The notes: a model not told the origin generated them from the letters alone. A stretch of 64,000 nucleotides of DNA from Oegoconia quadripuncta (GCA_949316235.1 OX438751.1:24209885-24273884); one strand, 5' to 3'. Positions 52,160-62,232 are shown, numbered from the stretch's first letter. A program made the numbers and translations.

Positions 52160-52350
52160 TTAGATTTTTTTTTTTATGATTGACTGGATTCGCGTTTGAC
52201 CACAATCTCACCTGATGGAAAGTGACGATGTGGTCGGAGATGAAGCACTCGATCTCAGTAAATGTCTATTCACTCTGCTCTTGAAGATCCCAAGGTTGTA
52301 GGATTCAGGAAAGACTGACGCCGGAAGGGAGTTCCATGCCTTGGCTGTTC
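52160..52350 (-). mobile_element. LINE 3' fragment, minus copy
   Basis: The T-run and ATGATTGACTGGATTCGCG to AGATCCCAAGGTTGTAGG are the reverse of 49285-49425. A scrap of the same end is at 29283-29350. Confidence 0.55.
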
Positions 52351-52361
52351 GGATGATCAAA

Positions 52362-52595
52362 TCAAAATCAAATCAAATATATTTATTACTTCAAATGGTA
52401 CATTGAAACATAGAATCTAAATAATAATACTAAATTGCAACTGTAACACTAGTGCCTGAACTAGGAAAATCCTGTGTTTCAGGCGAAGCTAGGGCTTCTA
52501 TAAATTAAAATAATATAACCTTAGCTTAGGCGCCTTCATAATCTATTGTGTTGATATATCTTTTTTCGGCCATTTTTTTGGCAGGGCATTCAGCA
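52362..52595 (-). mobile_element. LINE 3' end with (GATTTT)n tail
   Basis: The tail ATCAAATCAAAATCAAATC on plus is followed by a 3' UTR-like stretch. It abuts the next, similar 3' end. Confidence 0.45.
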
Positions 52596-52597
52596 TC

Positions 52598-52995
52598 AAA
52601 ATCAAATCAAAATCAAAATCAAAAATGTTTTTATTTCGTAAGTTATAAGAATAACATTTGAAATCGTCATGACATACAGTTATCGCTCATTCACTAGGCA
52701 GTCTCCCCAGAGAAGAACGAGCAAGAAACTCCAGGGTTGCTCTTTTTAAATAAGTCAATACAAATACAATTTGAGATACCTACCTAATTGTAAAATTTAT
52801 GATTCGACAAAGAAAATAAGAATAAAATATACTGGATAATGGCGAGCGGTTCATGTCCACGCATTCTTATCATCCAGATAGTCAAAAATTTTATAATAGC
52901 ATTTGGCACATAGTTTCCGTTTAATGGTTGTTTTAAATTTATTTAAAGGCAAATTTTTATGATTGCACGGTTCATAAAAATTTGCCTTTTTTATG
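52598..52995 (-). mobile_element. LINE 3' end of the 21625 family
   Basis: Minus strand: NLPLNKFKTTIKRKLCAKCYYKIFDYLDDKNAWT, then GAGTTTCTTGCTCGTTCTTC and the tail TTTTTGATTTTGATTTTGA. At its 5' border a ~22-nt segment (AAAAATTTGCCTTT/ATGATTGCACGG) is duplicated. Confidence 0.7.
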
Positions 52996-53159
52996 ATTGC
53001 ACGGTTTTTTAAAGATGATGAATGAAGAATCGAACTTCTTAGTGCGAATGTTCGGTATATTAACTATATACGGGTGGAATCCCTCCCCACGCCTAGTGGT
53101 CCGAAGATGGAAGGGTGACGGTGGAATAAGATTATGTAATTCCAACGCACACTCCCCGA

Positions 53160-53620
53160 ATTCTACAATATTCTACAGCGCAATGAAGTTCACAGTGGTA
53201 ACTTTAATTTAATATTGTAATTGTTTATAACTAAACACATATACTATACCTAAAGCAAGCTACAGGATGTAGTATATTGATAACCTTGTCGTATTTCGGT
53301 GTTTCACCGTAGCGTCATGGTTTACTGCAACATAAACGCATATCGCTTTGTCAGCGCCGATACCAATATTATATATACGCTTGTAGAGAATTAAAGGGCC
53401 TTGTTCGTGCAACATCACAATAGACAACTAGTCTTATTTACGGAACCCTCCGTCCTCGACGTAACCACCATCTTTATTACCACAGGATGATTAGAAAACA
53501 TTTTCATTCTATTACTGATGGATACTCTATCCTTCTACAAAAAATCAGGAACTTTAAAATTATAGGAAGTTACGCCACAAAAATTACGTATTGTTACTGG
53601 ACTGTATACTGTATTCTGTT
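53160..53620 (+). repeat. Dispersed repeat, second copy of 30725-31255
   Basis: GCGCAATGAAGTTCACAGTG (about 53177) to CTACAGGATG, then GGATGATTAGAAAACATTTT (53485) to ACGTATTGTTACTGGAC. About 210 bp between 53275 and 53480 is absent from the 30-kb copy. Class unknown. Confidence 0.5.
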
Positions 53621-53747
53621 ACTCCGACCAATGAAAATGAAAATATTTTATTCACAACTTTGTCTTGTTGTATATATACCTAATTTTACATTGTTTCACG
53701 ACCTGCTTAGTGTAGAATCCCGCTAGGGGCATATGTTTGTGTGATGA

Positions 53748-54002
53748 ATAATAATAATAAATAAATAATAAATATTTCGGACACTTACACATGCTTACAC
53801 CAATCATCTAGTTCCAAACTAAGCAAAGCTTGTGCTATGGATACTTGATAACGGATAAACATACATAAATATTTATATAAACATCCATGACTCCGGAATA
53901 AATGTTCGTATTCATCACACAAACATTTACCCGTCGCGGGATTCGAACCCGCAACCGTTGGTTTCGCTGACAGGATCACTATCCACTACACCAACCGGTC
54001 GT
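53748..54002 (-). mobile_element. SINE-B, full length
   Basis: The minus-strand head is GACGACCGGTTGGTGTAGTGG, the B box GGTTCGAATCCC, and the body is complete. A scrap of the other subfamily (ACGACCTGCTTAGTGTAG) sits at 53699-53746. Confidence 0.85.
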
Positions 54003-54071
54003 CTAATACGGACATGTGTACGGAAATAACTGCCATGAGAGATTCAGTCAGTTACCGCTTTTTTACACTAA

Positions 54072-54607
54072 GGCCCGTATTAATAAACCATTATTGTATT
54101 GATTGATAAACCCAACTTGAGACCTGAAAAGCACGTGCATACTCAAGCAGTACTCACTTGAGAGGTGCGCGTATCGCCTTCCTAGCTACCACCATCTTAT
54201 CTAAGTCTGCCGCCAAGCAACAATGTTGATTACCTTGTTGTGTTTTGAGAGTTTGAGATTCGGCCTCATGCCTAAAATCAGTAATAAAAAAAACACAACG
54301 AAAACAAAAGAAAACATTTCGTAGACAGCAAATTCGTCGTATGAATTCTATAAGCATTATCAATGGTTATACTCCAAACAAAATAGCGACTTAAAATTTT
54401 CTCTTTTCAGGGTGTCTAATAAACGAAAGTCAAGACTATCATTCATTCGCCGCTGAGCCGAATACTTGAGAAATCATCTCAGCTGATTAGACCTCAAGAT
54501 TGGTTTATAAACTAGCACGGAGCTTGAAATAGCATCAACTGCTTAAGACGCATCTCTGTTGATACAACCTCAAGCTTGTATTGAGATTGGTTTATTAAAT
54601 ACGGGCC
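54072..54607. mobile_element. PIF/Harbinger-like MITE, long copy
   Basis: Ends GGCCCGTATTAATAAACC and GGTTTATTAAATACGGGCC, with TAA duplicated at 54069-54071 and 54608-54610. Its interior is longer than the other copies and contains a SINE-A fragment (54178-54258). Confidence 0.65.
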
Positions 54608-54879
54608 TAAGATCCGTTTGTTGCTCTGGGAAGAGCATTATTTATTTTTACGAGGGATCTGGACTACCTACAGTAATTCTATCATGATACCAATTTGGCA
54701 GCCGCCGCTGTGACAGTTTATTTTTAATCAGACAGATTTTCTTGTTTACCTATATGTGATACTCGCGCGGAAATAGACAGCTATTGTCTAGAGATGTAGG
54801 TAGCCATTTTATATCCCGCACCTGACACTTATAGGGCTGCGTTATTATCTTTATTGACTGACTGAACTGACTGATATAC

Positions 54880-55100
54880 CAAAAGGTCTAGGCTAGGGGC
54901 ATATGTATGTATGATGAATACAGACATGTGTTCCCGAGTTATGGATGTTTTTCATTTATTTATGTATTTATTTACAAAAAAAATATGTATTTGTGTAGTT
55001 TATCAACCATCTGGTATTCATAATACAATCCTAGTTGCTTGGTGTGGAACTGGATGGCGCTGTGTGTTTGGGCAAAGATATTTATTATTATTTATTATTA
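54880..55100 (+). mobile_element. SINE-B, second subfamily, head damaged
   Basis: ATACCAAAAGGTCTAGGC has lost the B box. The body from GGGGCATATGTATG to GATGGCGCTGTGTGTTTG is complete. Confidence 0.7.
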
Positions 55101-55144
55101 TATATATTTTTTATTAGGTACTTACATAATAGTTGAAACCACAT

Positions 55145-55337
55145 GAAAATGGCTATGTTTAAGTTTTTTTTATTATGTGATTCAGCCCAGACATTAAAAA
55201 TATTTCATGTGAGTGAAACCTTGAAAATGTATTCTATTTTCCAAATAAAAAACAAATTTTGCAAATAGCTATAGAATCGTAAGAGTTGGTACATATCATT
55301 AACGCAGAAAAAATCACCACTTTCATAGGTAAAGACC
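55145..55337. mobile_element. Tc1/mariner-like MITE, right part
   Basis: It matches the right halves of 51552-51963 and 58624-59045 and ends CATAGGTAAAGACCC. Confidence 0.55.
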
Positions 55338-55339
55338 CA

Positions 55340-55815
55340 ACAGTGCTGTGCGGTGTCATTTCGCTTACAACCTCAGTCAAAGAATCTTTTAAACACTCGG
55401 ATGATGCAAAGTAAAAGATGAATATTATATGAAATTAGACGTCTAATTATCTATTCATCTTTTACTTGGCATCAAGTAAAAAAATATGGCGAGCTTTCCA
55501 CGACCTATCGTCGCCGACCATAGCCTTGATTACGGCCGGCAAGGAGAGATCGTCCCCTAATGTAAGGAACCCTACGAATCCCGCCAGTTGCATATAAATC
55601 TCCGGCGGACGCGTGGTTCGATGAAGGTTTAGAAAAAATAAAAATAAACTACCTATGCCCATGCCTTCTATTTCACTTACCTAATATGCCTTATTCTTTT
55701 CCTTACGGTAAAAAAAAACTCATCCGTTATAAGTCCTAACTCTGTCTGTTAAATCACGACAAAACCTCGCAACCAATTGCTTTGATACCCGCAATATCAG
55801 GTCTATACGTTCGCC
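55340..55815. other. No recognised gene
   Basis: An imperfect inverted pair, GATGCAAAGTAAAAGATGAAT and ATTCATCTTTTACTTGGCATC, surrounds 55405-55475. The rest is unassigned. Confidence 0.35.
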
Positions 55816-55819
55816 TCTA

Positions 55820-56500
55820 GAGGTGCACAAGCATAAGACTGTCGCATTTACTGGCAGCTTCCGTTATCAAGCGACCAAGTGCTGGAACAATATACCTCCG
55901 AACATATCCTATCCGAACATTAACTTCAAAGTACACATTTAGAAAACTAATGAAGTCGAATATTCTAGAATTCCCGAAAATAAATGTTCCGAAACAGGAT
56001 CGCGAGGGGTCGCTGTTTTGTTTTGTCGACACTATTATTATTAATTATCTATGGTTTACATTATATAACATATATATTTTTATGTTATAAATTATCCAAC
56101 TATGATAAAGTTACGTATATGTATACTATGTTCTTGAGCCCCACAACTTAGAAACATTACGTCTCTTTATATTCACTCGCACCTATACTATCACTCATTA
56201 ATCACTATTTCAAGAGTCTGAAAATTGCTATTTATTTAATACTTTCTGTTTCCTCTGGTTTAGGTTCCAAGTTGCTCTACTCCTTACGATAGCTGAAAAT
56301 CAGTGTTTTGCTCAATGAGCAATCTAATACACTGAGCTATAACCCATTTGTGCTGCTGCAGCACACACATGCGTTAGTGTTACAATATTATGTTATTGTT
56401 GTAAATGTGTAACCTTATCTGTGTATCAATATGTATAAGCTAAATGTATGTGTGTGACTGTGGAAACAAATAAAGGCTTTATCTATCTATCTATCTATCA
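55820..56500 (+). mobile_element. CR1/L2-group LINE 3' end with (CTAT)n tail
   Basis: HKTVAFTGSFRYQATKCWNNIPPN is the C-terminus also seen in E3 (FRGSFRYSATKCWNNIPPP). The 3' UTR has GAAAATCAGTGTTTTGCTC and ends AAATAAAGGCTTTATCTATC. A minus copy of the same 3' UTR is at 62233-62460. Confidence 0.7.
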
Positions 56501-56689
56501 TTGAAATCGAATCTCACCTTTACCCTCAGCGACTGACGTGGTAGTAAGACAGATATCGCGAAATAGAAACTCCTGTATAATACCCTTAATGTTCCAATTT
56601 GAGTGCCGCCGCTCTCAGTACCTTATTATAGTGAGTTGGATCTTCAGTGAGTATATGCGGGGTGGTCGCAGCGAGCGCAGATGTGATTT

Positions 56690-57091
56690 CTTCTTCTTCT
56701 TCTTCTTATTTTTGAGGATGGCAACCAGTCAACCTCATTGTCGAGGGACATTACTGCCAGTTTCGAGTGAAAATTTTTATTTATCTTATTTCTTCAGTTT
56801 ATAGGTTAGTCTCAATCAAAACAAGTAATTCGTCGTATACAGAGTCCAGTCACGGTCAAGTCATTCTTCAGTAAAGTGGCAGAATGCTTTACAAAAGATT
56901 TTGGCGGCTTCTTGTGGGAACCCGAAAGCTCCGTTACGCACTTTAATTTACACTTCCCTTCACCTGTACACCAACACTAACGTTTGCTGCACAATATTCT
57001 GCCATTATTAAGCTTCAAAAGTTAGAATGCACAAATTTTAAGACTTATAAAGAAAAATGCTACTCACTCGCCGAGTTCCCGCCAAAAAGCC
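56690..57091 (-). mobile_element. SINE-E copy 4 (tail type 2)
   Basis: A perfect 12-bp duplication, CAGATGTGATTT, lies at 56678-56689 and 57092-57103. It is almost identical to copy 2. The E2F-like start is intact (GTTCCCGCCAAAAAGCC on plus). Confidence 0.88.
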
Positions 57092-57104
57092 CAGATGTGA
57101 TTTA

Positions 57105-57425
57105 GCAGGAGAAGGTGTCCACGAATCTACCATATCAGTATTAAGGTAGGTGTCTCCTAAACAACCATGTCAGTAAATAAGTATAGTTTATCTTACGATT
57201 AGGTTATTTTGTTGTTTCATGTTATTTTCGGCATGTTATATTATATCAGTATTTTATAGGTATCTTAATATACCTACCTACTTAATGAAATTGTGTCTAT
57301 TGCAATCAGAATTCACTCATAATAAATACCTAAACAATTTTTCATTATGATTTTTCAGCAACAACAACAACTACCAGTTCGATAAAATAATGTATTTTTG
57401 GCATTATTTACACTTGGATCAACGT
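57105..57425. other. No recognised gene
   Basis: AT-rich spacer between two SINE-E copies in opposite orientation; CAACAACAACAAC at about 57360. Confidence 0.35.
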
Positions 57426-57428
57426 TGG

Positions 57429-57836
57429 CTTTTTGGCGGGAACTTGGCGAGTGAAGTAGCATTTTTCTTTATAAGTCTTATAATTTGTGCATTCTAACTT
57501 TTGAAGCTTAATAATGGCAGAATATTGTGCAGCAAACGTTAGTGATAGTGTACAAGTGAAGGGAAGTGTAAATTAAAGTGCGTAACGGAGCTTTCGGGTT
57601 CCTACAAGAAGCCGCCAAAATCTTTTGTAAAGCATTCTGCCACTTTACTGAAGAATGACTTGACCGTGACTAGACTCTGTATACGCCAAGTATACGACGA
57701 ATTACTTGTTTTGACTGAGACTGACTTACAAACTGAAGAAATAAGAGAAATAAGACATGGCTGTTATGGGCTAGATCCCTTTGCCTTCTCATAAACTCCT
57801 TTAGGAGAAGGCAAATTCTCTCCAGAATGAAACCAA
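57429..57836 (+). mobile_element. SINE-E copy 5 (tail type 1)
   Basis: The start is GGCTTTTTGGCGGGAACTTG and the body is full. The end is GATCCCTTTGCCTTCTC plus CTCCTTTAGGAGAAGGCAAA and poly(A). With copy 4 it forms an inverted pair about 340 bp apart, heads facing. No clear target duplication. Confidence 0.8.
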
Positions 57837-58079
57837 AAAAAAAAAAAATCAGTTTGACAGATTACAGTGGCTGACTAATAAGACTCCGAACTACCAATAA
57901 CCACAGAATGTAATAGTCAATATCCTCAAAACTTTATGAAGCAGGTACTTGGGATGACTACTGCGCAATTCGTTGTTTATTTCATTCGGAATTATTACCT
58001 ACAAACTGTAAAAAGTTGTTTTGACTGTGTGTATCCAAAACAATTTTTTGTTAGTTCTAAAGCGCTTATTACGCCATCT

Positions 58080-58185
58080 TAAATGCAGAGACTAATTCGG
58101 CGTACATTGCTGGTTGAAGTAGGGATATTTGAATTAACAGAACCAAGACTCCCAGCAATGTATGCCGAATTAGTCTCTGCATTTA
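58080..58185. mobile_element. Small foldback with 34-bp arms
   Basis: 58080-58113 (TAAATGCAGAGACTAATTCG ..) pairs with 58152-58185 with one mismatch, leaving a 38-nt loop. A 64-codon frame (58083-58277) starts in the left arm and runs past the right arm; it has no recognisable domain. Confidence 0.55.
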
Positions 58186-58623
58186 GGATGGAAGTAGTAC
58201 GGTCGGGACCTTCCAATCAAAAATCAGAATCTGAAAACCCTTTTAAAAAATTACATGATTTTATGGATCAATTTTAAATTTTAAACAAATGTAGGTATGA
58301 CAAAGCTCACAACTCGTCGAGAAATGCTTGCATTGTGATTGCCGTTCTGTAAATCATACTTAAATGATATGAGTTCAACTGTCAATGTCGGTCAGCTGTC
58401 ATTTATAATATTTTTAGTCAGTCATTTATCGCATCTCGATCTCTACCGATCAGTCACGTAAAAAAAATGTTTTTAGTCTGTGCGGTCAGTAACGTTCAGT
58501 TACCCCATGCCCATAATATTATTCTTCTTAAAGATGGTATATTCCGTCCAGTGGCGCCCTCATAGGATAAATTAAGTTTTTTTTAAATACAGAATAAATC
58601 AAAAAATCGCTCTGACCTTAATA

Positions 58624-59045
58624 TTAGGTCGTTACCTATGAAATTGGCGTTTTGTATGAAGAATTTCATTAAGACTGTTTTCTCCATACAAACATTTTCG
58701 AAATTTTTTTGGGAACGGCAAATCCTAATTTAGCTAATGCGTATTATCGGATAACATTACGTTGAGTATAGGCAGCGTTAATTTTTAAAATTAACCGCTT
58801 TATAAAAGTTTCTGCGAATCTAAGAAATAATATGGGAAGGTCATGAAAAGAGCTTTTTTTTTATTATTCAAGTTTTTTTATTATGTGATTTAGCTCAGAC
58901 ATTAAAAAATATTTCATGTGAAACCTTCAAAATATATTCTATTTTCCAAATAAAAAACAAATTTGGAAATAGCTATAGAATCGTAGGAGTTGGTACATAT
59001 GATTAACGAAGAAAAAAATCTCCAATTTCATAGATAAAGACCTAA
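58624..59045. mobile_element. Tc1/mariner-like MITE, copy B (complete)
   Basis: TTAGGTCGTTACCTATGAAA and TTTCATAGATAAAGACCTAA are the inverted ends. TA lies on both sides (58622-58623, 59046-59047). It is 422 bp and non-coding. Confidence 0.7.
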
Positions 59046-59200
59046 TAGTTACTAATTCATTTAGGTATTAGTAACTATTAAGGTCAGAGCGATTTTTTAT
59101 TTTGATAACGGTTATTTTTCAGAATTCATGATTATAAAAAACAGTGGCCGCTTTTATCAATAATTTGAATTCTCGAAAATTACCGTAATTAAAGCTATTT

Positions 59201-59455
59201 ACGACCTGTTTGGTGCAGTGGTTAAAAATTCTGACTGCTATACCAAAAGGTCGCGGGTTCGAATCCCGCTAGGGGCATATGTTTGTATGATGAATACAGA
59301 CATGTGTTTCCGAGTTATGAATGTTTTTCATTTATTTAAAAAAATGTATTTATGTAGTTTATCAACCATCTGGTATCCATAATACACGCCTAGTTGCTTA
59401 GTGTGGCACTAGATGGCGCTGTGTGTATGTGGAAAGATATTTATTATTATTATTT
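59201..59455 (+). mobile_element. SINE-B, second subfamily, full length
   Basis: The A box TGGTGCAGTGG (59211-59221) and B box GGTTCGAATCC (59256-59266) are intact. The body ends GATGGCGCTGTGTGTATG and (TTA)n. This is the reference copy of the subfamily. Confidence 0.85.
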
Positions 59456-59519
59456 AGGTATTATTTATAATTAGCTTTTAGGCTTCTCGAGTGCAGTCAA
59501 GACCGATTATTTTGATTTA

Positions 59520-59665
59520 TTCTGTATTAGCATTCCGCCCGCGGCTTTGCCTGCGTTACAATAACTGTATCGCGGTTATGTTTAATTTCTTTATCCCGCG
59601 GGAACTACTCACTTTATCGCGATAAAAAAATATCCTATTTCTTAATCCTGGGTATACCCTTGAAT
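59520..59665 (+). repeat. RTE/SINE-type repeat
   Basis: CCGCCCGCGGCTTTGCCTGC and TTTATCCCGCGGGAACTAC, then CTTAATCCTGGGTATACC, form the upstream part of the family at 31470 and 61796. Confidence 0.45.
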
Positions 59666-59704
59666 ATAGAATATAATCTACATAAGTATATCACATATAT
59701 ACTA

Positions 59705-59740
59705 CTCTGTGTAAAAAGTATCGGGAATATGTCAATAAAA
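59705..59740 (+). repeat. mariner left terminal inverted repeat
   Basis: CTCTGTGTAAAAAGTATCGG, continuing GAATATGTCAATAAAA. It is complementary to 60983-61019 over its inner ~30 bases. Confidence 0.8.
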
Positions 59741-59895
59741 AGACCCGCGTAAAAGAGGTCGTTCTAATTTTTTTACTGCATGTTGGTAGCACTGTACTGA
59801 TTTAGCGCGCAAAATTTGAGCGGGATCTGTCATTTAATTTGTTTTAAACTACACTTTTTGTTGGTCATAGTTTTGAGTCCTCGGCGATTTTTACA

Positions 59896-60969
59896 ATGGA
59901 AAATATTGTTGAACAAAGAGTGTGCCTTAAATTTTGTGTTTCAAATGATATTTCATGTGGTGAATCACTAAAAATGTTGCGAAATACCTACGGCGAATCG
60001 TGTATATCGAAAACAAGGGCTTATGAATGGTATAAGGCTTTTAAAGAAGGCCGAGAAGTAGTAGTAGACTTGCCTCGTTCTGGTAGACCTTCAACCGCTA
60101 CGACCAAAGAAAACATCGACAGAATCAAGAAGCTAGTGCTCGAAAATCGACGTATGAGTCTGAGAGAGTTGGCTAGTGAGGTGAACATATCTTTTAAGTC
60201 CGTCCACAACATTCTCATTGACATTTTAGGCATGAAACGCGTCGCCGCTCGACTAGTTCCAAAAGAGCTCAATTTTGTTCAAAAAGCGCAGCGAAAGCAT
60301 GTCGCTGAAGACATGGTTTCCCGAGCTTCTACGGATCCGACCTTTATGAAACGTATAATAACTGGCGACGAGACATGGGTTTATGAGTACGACATGCAAA
60401 CAAGCCAACAGTCTTCAGAATGGCGTCTCGAAAACGAGCCGAAACCCAAAAAACCGCGGCAAAGTCGCTCCAAAATCAAGGTGATACTGACAGTTTTTTT
60501 TGACTACCGTGGTGTGGTTCACTCCGAATTCCTTCCAGAGGGAGAAACAGTGAATAAAGAATATTATTTAGGCGTCATGAAGCGTTTGCGTGAGAGTATC
60601 CGCCGAAAACGTCCAGATTTGTGGCAACACAACTCATGGATGCTGCACCATGATAATGCACCATCACACACAGCCATTATAGTGAAAGAGTTTTTAGCGA
60701 AAGATTCAACAAAAGTTCTCGACCAAGCACCGTATTCACCTGATATGGCTCCGTCTGACTTTTTTTTATTTCCCAAGTTAAAATTACCACTTCGAGGAAA
60801 ACGTTTTGAGTCGATAGAAGCCATAAAAGAAAATTCGCTGAATGAGCTAAAGGCCATACCGCAAATAGCCTATGAAAAATGTATGGAAGACTGGGTGAAG
60901 CGGTGGAGATGTTGTATTGCAAGCGATGGGCCCTACTTTGAAGGCGATAAAATAAATTTAGATGAATAA
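59896..60969 (+). CDS. mariner transposase (357 aa)
   Basis: It binds the terminal repeats and catalyses cut-and-paste transposition. The N-terminal HTH region spans about 1-115, with a second helix-turn-helix around 86-106 (LRELASEVNISFKSVHNIL). A variant of the WVPHEL linker motif is present as LVPKEL (120-125). The catalytic triad is D158 (TGDETW), D253 (HHDNAPSH) and D288 (YSPDMAPSDFFLFP), with 34 residues between the last two, the D,D34D signature. Length is close to the usual ~345-350 aa. The start is the first ATG, about 190 nt from the left end. No stop or frameshift is seen, so the enzyme may be active. Confidence 0.95.
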   Translation: MENIVEQRVCLKFCVSNDISCGESLKMLRNTYGESCISKTRAYEWYKAFKEGREVVVDLPRSGRPSTATTKENIDRIKKLVLENRRMSLRELASEVNISFKSVHNILIDILGMKRVAARLVPKELNFVQKAQRKHVAEDMVSRASTDPTFMKRIITGDETWVYEYDMQTSQQSSEWRLENEPKPKKPRQSRSKIKVILTVFFDYRGVVHSEFLPEGETVNKEYYLGVMKRLRESIRRKRPDLWQHNSWMLHHDNAPSHTAIIVKEFLAKDSTKVLDQAPYSPDMAPSDFFLFPKLKLPLRGKRFESIEAIKENSLNELKAIPQIAYEKCMEDWVKRWRCCIASDGPYFEGDKINLDE

Positions 60970-60982
60970 TTTGTATTTTTTG

Positions 60983-61019
60983 TTTTATTGACAAATTCCC
61001 GATACTTAGTACACTGAAA
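60983..61019 (-). repeat. mariner right terminal inverted repeat
   Basis: TTTTATTGACAAATTCCCGA, continuing TACTTAGTACACTGAAA, then TA. It begins 14 bases after the transposase stop. Confidence 0.8.
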
Positions 61020-61024
61020 TATAT

Positions 61025-61310
61025 ACACGAGCAATTATACGCAGAGGGCGTATAGTGCGCTGCGCGTTCAGTTTAATAACGGGTTCAGAATGCTGATGGG
61101 GCTGCCGCGTTTCAGGAATGTTTGCCGATGCGCATATAGACGGTTTCCACACCATCATCAGGAAACGTAGCGTGTCGATTTTGAAGCGCGTGCGCGGCAG
61201 CTCCAACACCATCCTGAGCACACTGGCGGACAGGTGGGATTCCGTGATGCTGCGGCACTGGATACACTTGCACACATCCAAATAGTGCTGATTGTGCCGC
61301 AGCAGTCGTA
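61025..61310 (+). pseudogene. LINE ORF2 C-terminal fragment
   Basis: Frames give FNNGFRMLMGLPRF, then FADAHIDGFHTIIRKR-like and RGSSNTILSTLADRWDSVMLRHW. These are blocks of an ORF2 C-terminus common in insect LINEs, with at least two frameshifts. Confidence 0.55.
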
Positions 61311-61499
61311 TGGTCCCTTCTGTTAACAGTTATTATAGAATTAAGTTACTAACTTACTACTATTTATTTTTAAATTAGGTACTAACCAAAATATGGGTCT
61401 AATCCTGAATGACTTTTCTTTATGTGTTTAATAGAAGTATTTATTTGCTATTATTTTAACGAACGTACATAATTAAAAGAAATAAATAAAACTCAACTA

Positions 61500-61745
61500 C
61501 TATTTACAAATAAAAAACTTGACCCAGATCCCTCGAAAACGGGAGCGTTCCCGGAAGGCTGGCAGTGTTACCCCGCTGTATGGCGAGGCTAATCCTTTGC
61601 GCGAAATACAGGCCAGCCTTCCGATCATAGGACGCATTGACCAAGCGCTCAGAAATCTCCTTAAATAGATAATGAGCACCTGGTCCCCAAGGCCCGAGAG
61701 TTTCAACACCAAACGGCGCAAAAAAGAGGTCACTGCTCAAACCGG
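61500..61745 (-). pseudogene. LINE C-terminus, 'VETLGPWGP' type
   Basis: The minus frame reads FFAPFGVETLGPWGPGAHYL and ISLAIQRGNTASLPGTLP. This is a conserved tail of an invertebrate LINE-type protein, also at 38395-38690. Two overlapping frames share it because of one shift. Confidence 0.6.
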
Positions 61746-61795
61746 CATATTTGTCCTGCTTGGCGAAAATAATTAAATCCTGAATTAAACTATTT

Positions 61796-61888
61796 TTATT
61801 TATTTATTTATTCCAAATTTCATACAAATCCGTTCATACGTTTCGCCATGATTGAGCAACAAACGATCATCCAAACTTTCGCATTTGA
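61796..61888 (+). repeat. RTE/SINE-type repeat, 3' part
   Basis: TTTATTTATTTATTCC precedes AATTTCATACAAATCCGTTC and ACAAACGATCATCCAAACTT, typical of an abundant lepidopteran RTE-linked 3' end. Confidence 0.45.
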
Positions 61889-62150
61889 TTTTTTTTTGTA
61901 GTCTGCTGGACTCACTGACAGTCCTTAGGACTTTTTTAGGTTAACTGGGCGGTGGGACGAGCGCGATAGCTTCGCGCACCATGACTGCATGCTACACGTC
62001 GAAAGTAGGAACCTCGGCTTAGGGCGTTGCATGGGGGAATTTAGAGACTTGATTACCATCGCTTCGTAATGTGTATAGTCAGAGAGAAGAAACGACGCAA
62101 GAAATTCTCTGACACACAATTTTGAATTTGGAAAAAGCTAATTGTAGTTT
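61889..62150 (-). mobile_element. Jockey-type LINE 3' UTR related to E2, 5'-truncated
   Basis: On the minus strand CCAAATTCAAAATTGTGTGT, TTTCTTGCGTCGTTTCTTC and ACGAAGCGATGGTAATC run without a break into CATGCAACGCCCTAAGCCGA and a short poly(A) (61889-61897). This is the E2 3' UTR without the E3 insertion. Confidence 0.7.
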
Positions 62151-62232
62151 GCTATACATAGGTATGTTTAGTGATAAAACAGTGAAAGGCCTAGACGACC
62201 TTATACTAAAATAGCGGTGACTCTAGGGTGTG

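Larger units (their letters stand above)
59705..61019 (+). mobile_element. Full-length mariner transposon
   Basis: The element is about 1315 bp with TA at each side (59703-59704, 61020-61021). The inverted ends are 59705-59740 and 60983-61019. They share AAGTATCGGGAA and TGTCAATAAAA, with a few mismatches near the tips. It contains one intact transposase. It lies beside, or just inside, a decayed LINE. Cut-and-paste transposition into TA is known for the family. Confidence 0.88.

Noticed and set aside
22740..54003. Regularly recurring ~200-350 bp units as a CRISPR-like or satellite array
   Set aside because: Units are dispersed, in both orientations, with irregular spacing and tRNA-like heads: interspersed SINEs.
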